A stretch of DNA of 64,000 nt, from NCBI GenBank assembly GCA_036874045.1, contig CM072344.1:8652501-8716500 (forward strand), in the 5' to 3' direction. A program made the position numbers and the translations under genes. Below the pieces are notes generated by a model. The model worked only from the letters and a program-made list of their open reading frames with translations, made no database searches and had not been told where the DNA came from. This document shows positions 1-10,972 of the stretch, piece by piece; within the stretch, counting starts at the first letter, position 1; each line of letters opens with the position of its first letter. This stretch comes from Cymodocea nodosa (lineage: Eukaryota > Streptophyta > Magnoliopsida > Alismatales > Cymodoceaceae).

Positions 1-365
1 GAATAAAGTTTATTCAATCAAAGTACCCGAAATATTCAAGTATAACTCATTGAGTTAACTAACCTAACAAGTAAAACGCTGTCTAGAGGTAGTTTTACAC
101 ATTACCTTATCTAACATAATGTCCAGTTAGTACACTTAAAACAATTTACAGATGCTTCCAACTAAAACGTTCCAAACACATCACAATAGCTATACCTTAT
201 CATTTTCTTGAGAACATTGTAAACTATTCTAACATTCCTATCATTTGAATCTAAAATAGTTTGTTTGTCTTTGTAAATTATTTCATCAAGCTTTTAAGAG
301 GACATTAATTCAGATTAACCAAGATTTGTATTTTGAATTATATTAATTTGTTTTGGACATTGTTA
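1..365. other. AT-rich stretch without recognised genes
   Basis: No coding region is seen. It contains a copy of the ...TTAACT...ATGAGTTATA motif near 45-60 that is common in LTRs of this window. It does not resemble the B-family LTR expected at the 3' end of B1. It may be internal B1 sequence or the LTR of another family. Confidence 0.3.
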
Positions 366-1429
366 ATCCTCCCCCTACAAATATACTTTATATATATATT
401 CAAACAAAATACAAAATATACTTGTATAACAATAGATGTTAAGTATAACTATGTTAAATTTTCTTTTTAGAAACTTCCGTTATTCTGACTTCATCAAAAA
501 TGATTTCCAGAATCAAGTCTTACTGTATATGAATCAAAACACAACTTTGAACTCAATATGATTAATTCAAGGAGAATAAAAGAATGTATTTCAAATAAAC
601 ATTTTCAAAAGTACTAATGTTGATTCAATAACTCAATAGTCATATTGGTAGAAACTATACTTGATTCAAAGATATCTGTAATTAATGAAACAACTTTTTC
701 TTTTCAAAACAGTAATTATTGATAATTTTTTTTAAAAGTTAGTTTGAAAAGCTTGAATCATACAAGAGCTTTCTAATGTACCCGTGTAATGAACTTTTAG
801 TAAACAATCCTAGATCTGATCAGGACCTTAGGTTACCAGATTTAAAGAATCCTTTTTCAAGACAACAATACTTACATACCTATCTGCTCAAGTACAAAAG
901 GCTCGTGATCAAACTGATCAATAAACTCTCAAAGATTTTCACTTTGTAAGCACTTTTCATTTCAAGCATAGTATATATGTATTCCATTAATACAGATGCA
1001 ATAAAACACAAATCTCAAACAATTTTTACTTCTATGATTTTACTGAAAATATGAATCAGTTTCAATAAGCTTATACTTTTGATTAACAATTTAAGATGAG
1101 TTACATATAACTTATTCTACAAGTTTAATCAATTAAGTCAAATTCATGCATGATCATATGCACTTTCCTTGATTCAAAGAAAACACTTAATCAAAATTTC
1201 AGAATGTCAGAAGTATTTAATGTTTTTCATTTACACTTCCACTTAAAATCGTAAAAACCATTAAAATTGATAAACTACTTAAAATCAATAAGATACTACT
1301 ATGATTTTACAATAAATACATAATATCTTAAGCAGCAGTTTAGATATTACTTAGATATTTATGATAAGTATATAATATCTATGAGGTGAACAACATCATC
1401 AATAATATTTATCTTTTTGTGGAGTTTAA
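366..1429 (-). other. 3' noncoding region of B1, partly shared with gypsy G1
   Basis: Follows the RNase H domain in element sense. A C-rich run at about 370-376 reads on the minus strand as a purine tract (GTAGGGGGAGGATT), which resembles a polypurine tract. About 480-1140 is clearly similar to 42150-42870 in gypsy element G1, best at 760-950 versus 42420-42600, where long near-identical runs surround AGATCTGATCAGGA and GTACAAAAGGCTCGTGATCA. No open frame of note. Confidence 0.6.
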
Positions 1430-1454
1430 GCATTTTACACATCACATAGCCTAT

Positions 1455-3231
1455 AAATACCCAAATTTAATCTAATGTTGCAGAATGTATTTTCGTCTAG
1501 AGGTTTTGTAAATATATCAACTAATTGATTTTTACTAGACACAAATCCTAATTTAATTTTTCCTTTAATTACATTATCTCTTAGAAAATGATGTCTAACC
1601 TTTATATGCTTTGCTCTAGAATGTAATACAGGATTTTTGGAAAGATTTATTGCAGAATTACTGTCACAATAAATCTTAGTTGTATCATAAGATAATCCAA
1701 AATCTTCTAAGGTTTGCCTTATCCACAGAATCTAAGTGCAACACAGTGCAGCAGTAACATATTCAGCTTCAGTAGTAGAAAATGCTACACAGTTTTGCTT
1801 TTTACTAAACCATGACACCAAATTATTTCTCAATAATTGACATGTGCCACTTGTACTTTTTCTATCAGATTTAGATCCTGCATAATCAGCATCAGTATAT
1901 CCTATAAGATCTATTGAACTATTCTTAGAATAATACAGTTTGAAATTTTTAGTTCCTTATATATATCTTAATATTCTTTTAACTGCAATTGAGTGTGATT
2001 CTTTAGGATTAGATTGAAATCTAGCACAAACACACACAGCAAACATAATATCAGGTCTACTAGCAGTCAAATAAAGTAAAGAACCAATCATACTTCTATA
2101 TTTTCTTTAATCTATTGATTTTCCTATGTCATTAATATCTAACTTTAAAGAAGTACTCATAGGAGTTCCTCAAATCCTTGTATCAATAAAATTAAATTTC
2201 TTAAGCATTTCATCTACATATTTTTCTTGATTTAAAAATATACCTTTATCCATTTGCTTAATTTGAAGTCCTAGAAAATATAAAAGTTCTCCTATCATAC
2301 TCATTTCAAACTGATTAGTCATCTCTTCAGAGAATATTTTTATCAGTTTATCAGAGGTTGCTTCAAAGATTATATCATCCATGTATATTTGAACAACAAT
2401 TTAATCTTTACCACCTCTCTTGATAAATAAAGTATGATCCACTTTTCCCATGATATAGCATTTTTCTATTAAAAAAGTAGATAATCTTTCATACCATGAT
2501 CTAGGTTCTTACTTCAAACCAAATAAGGTTTTCTTCAATTTATACACAAAGTCAAGATTTTTAATATCTTCAAATCCAGGTGGTTGTTTTACATAGACTT
2601 CTTCATTAATTAAACCATTTAGAAATGCACTCTTTACATCCATTTGAAATAATTTAAAATCCATATAACAAGTATAGGCCAATAATATTCTAATACTTTC
2701 TAACCTAGCCACAAGAGCAAATGTTTCATCATAATCTAGTCCTTCTTCCTGTGTATACCCTTGAGCAACTAATCTAGCTTTGTTCCTTATAACTTGACCA
2801 ATTTTGTAAGTTTTGTTTCTAAAGATCCACTTTGTACCTATTATGGACTAATTTTCTGGTGGAGAGACTAATTCCCAAACATTATTTCTGATGAATTGAT
2901 TTAATTCTTCTTGCATTGCCACTATCCAATTTTCATCAGATAATGCTTCTTGTATATTCCTTGGTTCCACCATAAAAACAAACATACACATACTATTTAA
3001 ATTTACTGAAGCTCTAGTTTTAACTCCCTCATTAATATTACCAATGACTTGAGTAATGGGATGTGATGAAGAATAACACCAATTTCTCTGATTTTCCTCA
3101 ATATTCTCATCAACATTTGAAGGTTCATCACTTTCATCATTAGTTTGATCATTTAAGTTCATATTTTTGATTTTCTCAAATAAATCTTCAATCTCTCTAT
3201 TGATCTCTAACTCTTTTGGGAGATTGATCAT
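1455..3231 (-). pseudogene. Copia reverse transcriptase and RNase H, decayed (B1 pol 3' half)
   Basis: The N-terminal linker (about 2848-3000) has the copia pattern of EAL...W..AM..E...F..N..W.LV. RT core follows: QMDVKSAFLNG near 2640, the YMDD active-site box near 2385, LGLQI near 2270. RNase H at about 1960-1455 keeps all three acidic motifs (TDADYAG, STTEAEY, CDSNSA) and the closing KHI.VR.HF region. Stops interrupt the frame around 2835, 2510, 2400, 1960 and 1730. The intact catalytic boxes among scattered stops suggest slow decay of a once functional enzyme. Confidence 0.85.
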
Positions 3232-3252
3232 ATCATCATTATCAGCTTTAGA

Positions 3253-4548
3253 TTAAGATTCTCTAAAAGAATTTTCATTGAAGCTTATATGGAGGGTTTC
3301 TTCAATAGTTCTAGAAGTATTGTTATATACTCTATAGGCTTTACTTCTAGTAGAGTAACCTACAAAAATTCCTTTATCCGCTTTGGCTTGAAATTTATCC
3401 CTTTTATCCTTAGTATTAAGAATAAAACACTTGCAGCCAAATGGTTTCATATAGGAAACTTTTGGAACCCTATTAAACATAATTTCAAAAGGAGTTTTAT
3501 TAACACAAGGTCTTAAATGACTTTTGTTAATAACATAACAAGCTGTATTCACTACTTCAGCCCAAAGATTTTGAGGTAACTTATGTTCATTCAACATAGT
3601 TCTAGCCATTTCTTGAAGTGATCTATTCTTTCTCTCAACAACACCATTTTGACACGGTGCTCTTGGAAAAGAAAATCTATGATCAATGTCATGCTTATTA
3701 CAATAATTATCCATTTGATCATTATCAAATTCAGTACCATGATCACTCCTAAGTTTTTGAATAGAGACACTTTGTTCATTTTGAACAAGATTGTAAAACA
3801 TTTTAAACTTTTCAAAAACTTCTGTCTTAGATGCTAGAAAATATACCCAAGTGTATCTAGAGAAGTCATCTACTAAAATAAATACATATCGTTTACCACC
3901 AAGATTCATGATTCTTGTTGGTCCAAATAGATCCATATGTATAAGTTCTAAGACTCTCTTGCTTGAAATATTAGTTTTGGATTTAAAAGAGTTTTTGTGA
4001 AGTTTACCTAACTCACATGCATCACACATAAAGTCCTTTGAGTATTTAATCTTTGGTAAACCTCTCACTAAATGTTTTCTAGATAGTTTATGTAATAGTT
4101 TCATATTTATATGCCCAATCCTTCTATACCATAGATATGCATCACTAGTTTCAGCTAGCAAACATGAATTTAAATCAACTGCACTAGAAGGTAAAGATAA
4201 AATACATACAGAACCTTTTCTTTTAGCAATAAACTTAATTTCATCTATATTTTTATCAATAATTTTGCATACATTATCTTCAAACACTACATAATATCCA
4301 TTTTCAATTAGTTTTATCACACTCAGCAAATTAAATCCTAGGTTTTCTACATATAGTACATTCGAAATAACACAAGTCAGAGTTATTTGAACATTGCCCA
4401 TACCTATGATTTTATCTTTGCTTTTGTTTCCAAATGTTACACTTCCTTTCATGGTATTTGTAAAATTTTGTAGTAGACTTTTCTGTCTAGTCATGTGACT
4501 TGACACTACACTGTCTAAGATCCATTTTGATGTTGTTTCCTCCTACAA
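3253..4548 (-). pseudogene. Copia protease end and integrase (B1)
   Basis: A nearly continuous 417-codon frame (3253-4506), extended upstream in the same frame. It begins in the aspartic-protease fold with WILDSVVSSHMT, where copia elements have LDSG.S.HMT, so the catalytic DSG is now DSV. The pre-integrase zinc region reads YRRIGH.N...CDAC; the usual first His is Tyr. The integrase core keeps the DDE residues: HMDLFGP, RSDHGTEF and GVVERKNR. It is followed by the copia insert W.E...TA.Y..N. The integrase is well preserved, but the protease mutation and the broken gag and RT rule out autonomous function. Confidence 0.88.
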
Positions 4549-4553
4549 AAAAA

Positions 4554-5720
4554 TTAAGAAAAACTTTTTCTTGGTATCCAATGTTGTTGAGGACCAAGTT
4601 CATTAAACGCATATTTCTTCTTTTTGTTTAAAAATAGTTTAACATTATCATTTACATTCTTATTAGTTGTAAGTACTATAGACTTATTTTTAACATCATA
4701 CTTACTTATAGAATTATTGCTCTTATAATCATTCTTTTTGTTTTCAGATATAGTATAACCAAGACCAAACTGATTTTTATCAAATGTTAATTTATTTTGG
4801 TCATGCTCATACATTTCAGTAAGTTCATACCAATATTTTGTACTGGTATTAACATTTTCCATACATACAAAATCTTTTTTTGCACAAGAATTTTCAGATT
4901 TATCATATGTAGAATGAGTAATTAGTCTAACACTAGTGTTTTGAATTACATGCTCGAGTTTCTGAATTTTCAGTTTACTATGATTGTCTGAAATTTTAGG
5001 GACATTAGAAACTGAATTTCCAGAACAAGAAACAAGATTTTTAGAAACATTAATAGTCATGTTAGAAGTACAATTTGACAAATCACATTGATTTATATTA
5101 TTACTACATGATTCATCCCTTGAAGTACCTACTTCTACATATTTATTACCTTGTTTCATGATAAAAGGAATTTTAGTCTTAGATTTACTTGAACTGCAAC
5201 TAATAAATCCTTTATTGGCTTGAGATTTAGGATATTCAGAATAATCAAATCCTAGGCCAAATTTATATGACACCGCAAGGGTACTAGTTAGTTTGTCTAA
5301 CTTAGTTTGACTTAAATTCCATTTCTCAATGGTAGAATTTAAATCTAGCTCTCTTAGTTTTAATTTATCTATCTCTAATTCAAGTTCATTTATATTTTTT
5401 CTCAAGATTTCATTTTCAGATTCTATCTTTAATTTTTCAGCATTTGTATTCTGTATTTGTTCATGTAAGACACATTCATTAAATCTAAATTTATGCAAAT
5501 CTCTAGCATGATTTTCATTATCACATTTAAACTTTTCTAAAGTAGTAGATAGGAAACAATTTTCTTCTTCCACAATGGATAAAGAGTTTCTAATATTCTT
5601 ATTTTCTAGTTTACAAACTTTAAGTTTTTGTAATAATGCATGATAAGCACATAATAATTCATCAAAGTTAAAATCTAAATGACTTTCAGGATCAGATATT
5701 ACCTCAGACTCATCTACCAT
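4554..5720 (-). CDS. Coiled-coil C-terminal gag region of Sirevirus-like element B1
   Basis: An open frame of 388 codons rich in Leu, Glu, Lys and Asn. Residues about 20-140 show heptad-like spacing and are probably a coiled coil; the rest is polar and low complexity. It lies between the zinc-knuckle gag and the protease, as in Maximus/SIRE-type elements whose gag carries a long coiled-coil extension. The ORF starts at an internal Met and was probably part of a longer gag-pol frame, broken just upstream. No enzymatic motif is visible. Its function in particle assembly is inferred only from position. Confidence 0.65.
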   Translation of the reverse strand: MVDESEVISDPESHLDFNFDELLCAYHALLQKLKVCKLENKNIRNSLSIVEEENCFLSTTLEKFKCDNENHARDLHKFRFNECVLHEQIQNTNAEKLKIESENEILRKNINELELEIDKLKLRELDLNSTIEKWNLSQTKLDKLTSTLAVSYKFGLGFDYSEYPKSQANKGFISCSSSKSKTKIPFIMKQGNKYVEVGTSRDESCSNNINQCDLSNCTSNMTINVSKNLVSCSGNSVSNVPKISDNHSKLKIQKLEHVIQNTSVRLITHSTYDKSENSCAKKDFVCMENVNTSTKYWYELTEMYEHDQNKLTFDKNQFGLGYTISENKKNDYKSNNSISKYDVKNKSIVLTTNKNVNDNVKLFLNKKKKYAFNELGPQQHWIPRKSFS

Positions 5721-5819
5721 GAAGCACGCATGAGCAACGTCTTCTAACTCTTGTTCTCCTTCTGAATGTGAAGATTTTGATGATGATTCCTCAAATTCAG
5801 ACTCTTCAGACGTGTCATC

Positions 5820-6812
5820 TCAAGTGACCTTCAAAGCCTTTTTCTTGTAAAACTTTTTTTGAGTTTTTTGAGCTGTCTTCTTCTGATTTGTCCTACTTTG
5901 CTTTTCATTTTTCCTTATAAGACAATCTAGAGAAAGATGTCCACGTTTCTTACAATTGTAACATACATACTTTCTGGATGAAAAATTCTTGTCATTCAGT
6001 GATTTTGACGTTAAGGGTTTGTCATTTCTGTTCCTTTGCTGTTTCCTAGCTTTCCATGCTTTCTTGAATTTCCTAGTCAGCAAAATCAAATCCTCATCAG
6101 AATCAGTAGATATATTAGAATCTGAATTAATTTCGAAGGTTATTTCTTTCTTCATTTTTGGTTTGTTGTGACTCAGTGATTCATTTAATTGAACTTCATA
6201 GGCTGTTAAGTTTCCTATAAGTTCATTCATGGTATAAATATTTAAATCTCGTGATTCCTCAATTGATGTTACTTTCTGAAACCATTTAGAACTTAGGGAT
6301 CTGAGAATTTTCCTCACCAAATCCTTCTATTCAAAATTTTTTCCTAAGCATTTTAAAGAGTTTATGATATCAAAAAATCTGGAAAACATCTCAGAAATAC
6401 TTTCGTCTTCATGCATCTTAAAGAGTTCATACTTATGAATCAACATGTTTATTTTAGTCTCTTTAACTTGAGAAGTACCTTCATGTAAAACTTCTAATGC
6501 ATGCCACACCTCATAAGCAGATTTATATGCCGACACTTTACTGAACTGTTCATAACTCAATGCACAAAATAAATTATTTAAGCCCTTAGCATTCAGAGTT
6601 TCATTTTCTTTTTCAGTAATTGTCTAAGAATTATAAGGGGTAGATAACAGAGTATATGGTTTAGAAATCATGAACCACAACTAATGATCTATACTTTGAA
6701 GAAAAACAGTCATCCTATATTTCCAATATTCAAAATGTATTCCATCAAATAAAGGAGGACGATTAAGATTTTGGCCTTCATATAAAGAAAAATTACCATT
6801 TCTAGTAGCCAT
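5820..6812 (-). pseudogene. Copia gag N-terminal part with zinc knuckle (B1)
   Basis: The ATG at 6812-6810 opens with NGNFSLYEGQNLNRPP..FDG, then Y.W...M..F.Q..D, the usual copia gag start. A stop follows near 6690. The next segment (6327-6560) has the UBN2-type gag motif AYEVWHALEVLHEGT with VKETKI and F.MHEDESI. The last segment (5820-6320) ends in a basic region and a CCHC zinc knuckle (CYNCKKRGHLSLDC) that would bind RNA. At least two stops separate the three segments, so no full gag can be made. Confidence 0.85.
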
Positions 6813-6994
6813 CTTACCTTAGATTTTTCAACCTATTTGATTTTAAATAGTCTAAAAACTTTAAAACAACTTGAGCCTTAAATCAAGAAAGTTAAACGTA
6901 TGCTCAGATATTAATGTCTGTTTAAAAACAAAGAAAGTAGAATAAGTAATGATATTAAATAAGTTGGTATCGAATTTATATCAAAGATTATTAG

Positions 6995-7010
6995 CAAAGT
7001 TTTGATACCA
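6995..7010 (-). other. Primer binding site of B1 (initiator tRNA-Met type)
   Basis: On the minus strand it reads TGGTATCAAAACTTTG two bases inside the LTR end. TGGTATCA matches the 3' end of plant initiator tRNA-Met, the usual primer of plant copia elements. Confidence 0.85.
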
Positions 7011-7012
7011 CT

Positions 7013-8592
7013 TGTATGACCATATGGCTACTACACAAGAGGGGGGTGAATTGTGTTTTTCAATATTTTTGAATATAATTGAAACTTTAAAACTCAAAAA
7101 CAAGTCAAGACATTATTTTCATAAAATCATTTTTATTCAAGGTTTCAATTACAATATACAATTCATTTCTCCTTAGAAATTGTAGATGCAATTATATCTC
7201 GATACCATATATCATCTAAACAATTTCATAACTACAAATAGAGAAAACTAATTTGCGGAATTTAAAACATTTCTCCCTATTTGAGATCTTTCTTCTTCTT
7301 TTTCTTTTTCTTCTTCAACAATTCTTTAGTGACGAATATCCTGTCTTTTTATGCTTCACCGAATTTGCTTTCTTCTGATACTTTAAATCTTTAGTAACGT
7401 AAATCTTACCTTTTTATGCTTCACTAAATTTGCTTCCACCTAAGAGATTTTCCCCGAAGAGGTGTTTTTGATCCTTGAAAAGATTTTTTATTTGATGTGC
7501 AGGGATAATTTGATCAATGAGAATTCTATGCCTTTTATACTGTATCTTCATTTCATGCATATCCTCCATGTTTAATCACTACCAGTTTTCCACTTCTTCA
7601 CGTCTTTTCTTTTTACTTTATCGAAATACACATGTTCTGACCCACATTTACATTTCAAATTTTCTTTAATCATCAATCCTAGATCTCTGAAAAATTTCCT
7701 GCAAAATAAACTTTCTCGTCTAAAATTTTTCATCAAGTATAATAAGAAGTCATTACTTTAATGTTAACTAAACAAGTAACACAAGTATATATATAACTTA
7801 ACGTTTTCAACTTAACGAGTTTCTCGTGTGCCAATTCACGTGACAAGTATTATAGCTAACTCAACAAACTAAGTCTATAGTGTTACGCTAACTCAACGAA
7901 CCATCTCCGTTGTGTTACGATAACTCAACGAGCTAGTAATAAACAAATGTTTTTATAATAAGAATTTTACCACGTGCAAAAAATAACAACTTAAGTTTTA
8001 TAATGCTAAGCTAATGTGTTGCCTTAGTGTTCAATATAGCAACTCAACGCGTTTAGTTATGTTAACTTAACGAGTTAAACATGTGCACCTCATGTGATAC
8101 AATATAACATTCGTAACTTATAATTTCACCACGTGTATAACACTAACTTAACGAGTTGTCTAAACTTTTACTAACTTAACGAGTTCGTCTCTTCTTTTAC
8201 TCTCTAACTTAACGAGTTCTCACGTGACCTATTTTAACTTTTAAGCATCTAACTTAACGAGTTCTCACGTGATCTCTATACGACTAAAACTCTAACTTAA
8301 CGAGTTTTCCAAACGTGCACTGTACATGATACAGAAAATATAACTTTAAAACATATCATGCTTTTCAATAAAAACACACATTAACTTAACGTTTAGTTAA
8401 ATGAGAAATTAATGTAATGAAACGACTAGTTATTAACTTAGTATAATTTCAGATCCAATACAGACAAGTATTTATATCAGTAAGCTTTTTCTGTATTAAT
8501 TAATGATTTTAATTTCCTTTCACAAGCAATAGTAATTGAGCAAATATGATTAATTTCATTCAGCACACATCATCAAAACAAAATACTCAACA
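7013..8592 (-). repeat. 5' LTR of B1 (1580 bp)
   Basis: On the plus strand it begins TGTATGACC and ends ACTCAACA, giving TG...CA termini. It aligns along its length with 60119-61815 (element B2). From about 7805 to 8310 it holds more than ten copies of a CTAACTTAACGAGTT-type unit, several followed by CACGTG-like boxes. The right flank GTTGC (8593-8597) would be one copy of the target duplication; the other is off the left edge. Confidence 0.88.
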
Positions 8593-9830
8593 GTTGCTGT
8601 AGAAAATTTGTTCTTGGAGTAAATGGATGTAAAGACAGCATTCCTACATGGGGATTTGTAGGAAGAACTCTACATGATGCAGCCAGAAGGATTTGTAGTA
8701 ACTAGTAAGAAAAGAAAGACAGTATATAGATTGCTGAAAAGTCTATATGGTTTGAAGCAAGCATCACGACAATGGTACAATAGATTTGATACCTTTATCT
8801 CTATCCTAGGCTTCAAAAGATGTGATATAGACTATTGCTGCTACATAAAACTATTTAATGATTGCTTCATTATTCTACTGATTTATGTAGATAATATGTT
8901 AATTGCTTGTTCAAGTATGGAACATATTAAGCAATTAAAAAGACAACTGTCAAAAGAATTTGACATAAAGGATATGGGAGAAACCAAGCAAATCTTGGGT
9001 ATGAGAATCATCCGAGATAGAATGGCAAGCACATTGAGATTAAATCAGAAGAAGTACTTAGAAAAGGTACTTAGGAGATTTAACATCTCAAATGAGAGGA
9101 AAACTGAACTCCCTCTCAGACCCCATTTCAAGTTGTCTAAAGATCAATCAGCTAAGACTGAAGAAGAAAGGACAAAAATGTCCAGAATACCATATGCTTC
9201 AGCAGTGGGAATTTAATGTATGTCATGATATGCACAAGACCTGATATATCTCATGTAGTGGAAGTGGTTAGTAGATATATGGCAGATCCAAGAGTTGAAC
9301 ATTGGTCTACTATACTGTAGATACTCAAATATCTCAGATATTCCCTAGACGTAGATTTGAACTTCAAGAAAGGACTAGTTGAATTGATTGGATATTGTGA
9401 TGCTGATTTGGGAAGAGAATTGGATAAAAGCAGAAGTACTTCAAGTTATGTTTTCTGCATAGGAAGTACTACAATAAGCTGGAGATCCAAGCTACAAAGT
9501 ATTGTTGCACTCTCGACCACAGAAGTTGAATATGTTGCAGTAGCAGAGGCAGCTAAAAAAAGAATCTGGCTAGAGAATGTACTAGCTAAATTAGGGCACA
9601 AATAGAAAAGAAGCATTCTATTCTGTGACAATCAAAGTATCATTTATTTAGCTAAAAATCTGAAGTTTCATTCAAGGTCCAAGCATATGAGAATGAGATT
9701 TCATTTCATAAGAGAAGAGATAGAGTAGAATAGGTTAGATCTGCAAAAGATTGCTGGTGCTAAAAATGCTACAAACATGTTAACTAAAGTTCTGAATCTG
9801 TAGAAATTAAGGTCATGTATGGCCTTAATT
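8593..9830 (+). pseudogene. Copia RT and RNase H fragment of element D (Tork-like)
   Basis: Starts in mid-RT where B1 inserted: VAVENLFLE, stop, MDVKTAFLHGDL, stop, EELYMMQPEGF. The long frame 8674-9216 continues with LYGLKQA.RQWY and the catalytic box YVDN, where YVDD is normal, so a catalytic Asp is lost. A frame break follows at about 9216. RNase H at 9357-9830 has CDADLG, STTEVEY and CDNQS, then KHM.MR.HFIRE. Only the 3' half of pol is present. The rest should lie left of B1, outside the window. Confidence 0.85.
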
Positions 9831-9956
9831 GGTCTCCTAAATAATTAAGAAAAAGGGGATGTGGAGTTGATATTTATTTGAATTGTAAATAATCTGTTAG
9901 CCAAGAGTAGAGATTGTTTTTTCTTTGATCATTGTGTCAAACTCCAAGTGGGAGAT

Positions 9957-10972
9957 TGTTAAGGTAAGTAGTGCAGGTGTGGAGTATGCCACAAGAAGTC
10001 CAGGCTCAGTCAAAAGCTTGTTAACAGTAAGTCTCCGATAGATTTATAATTTTGGAAGGGTCAAAGTATCTGAAATGACGTTTTCAATTGGAAGGCTTTG
10101 AGCTAACTATCCGAAAGTTAGGAGATTTCGAAGGGTTACTAACTGTAACCATCTGGAATGACTTAAAGGACTCTTAAGTGGACATTCGGATAGTTATGAA
10201 GCTAAGTATCTGAAAGTCAGACACTTAAGTGAATGTTCGGATAGTTAACAAGCCAAGTATCTGAAAAGCAGTGACTTAAGTGGATCTTCGGATAGTTAGG
10301 CAGTAACTATCCAAAAATCATAAGTTTTTCGGAAGGTTACAGCTACAACCTTCCGAAGTGTTTGAAGAGACACTTAAGTAAGTTTTTGGATAGTTAAGTC
10401 TATAACTATCCGAAAGGCATGTAGTTTTCAAAGAGTTAACGGGAGAACCTTCCATTTGGACAGAGAGAGAGACATAAGTGAGTTTTCAAACAATTAAGTC
10501 TGTAACTATCTGAAAGACTGAATCTCTCTAGATAGTTAGTCTGCTATAGTACCGCCCAGTACATCAAATGAAGAAAGAAGAATTTTCTTCGAATAGTTAA
10601 GTTTTGTAACTATCCAAAATGTTGCAGATTTTGAAAAGATAGGAAGATAATGCTTTGAAATTAAGAGTTCCTTCTCCGAAGCATTATCTCTCTACTATAA
10701 TGGCTCAAATGTAATTAAAGGTTTATTAACCCTAAGTTAGGTAGTATATAAATCTTTATGATGTTGTAAAACATTGCAGTTGTTTGTGCCAAAGCTCATA
10801 GTAGAACCCTCAACTCTCCGTGGACGTAGGCTATTGCTGAACCACGAAAATTCTATCTTCAGTGTTATTTCTTCCTCTTTCTCTTCACTTTTCAATTTCG
10901 GTGAGTTAAGAAGTGAGTGTTTTAGAATTGTGCCATAGTAAGTTGACTGAACGATCAGTTTTAATCCTAACA
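9957..10972 (+). repeat. 3' LTR of copia element D (1016 bp)
   Basis: Preceded by a polypurine tract (CAAGTGGGAGAT, about 9944-9956) of the Tork type, then TGTTAAGG; ends TCCTAACA. It contains many TTCGGATAGTTA and TAACTATCCGAAA half-sites between about 10050 and 10620. The right boundary falls inside the G2 gypsy LTR, which starts abruptly at 10973, so D inserted into G2. Confidence 0.85.

Larger units (their letters stand above)
1..8592 (-). mobile_element. Ty1/copia retrotransposon B1, Sirevirus-like, left end outside window
   Basis: Minus-strand order from the right: 5' LTR (7013-8592), primer site, gag with zinc knuckle, long coiled-coil ORF, protease, integrase, RT, RNase H. This is the copia order (integrase before RT). 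The large coiled-coil gag and the LTR shared with B2, whose polypurine tract is of the Sirevirus type, point to the Sirevirus/Maximus lineage. Many in-frame stops show it is not autonomous. It sits inside the RT of copia element D: D's reading frame resumes at 8593. The 3' LTR and the left target-site copy lie beyond position 1. Confidence 0.85.

Noticed and set aside
7805-8310. Regularly recurring short repeats resembling a CRISPR-type array
   Set aside because: Units vary in sequence and spacing, lie inside a plant LTR, and there are no cas genes.
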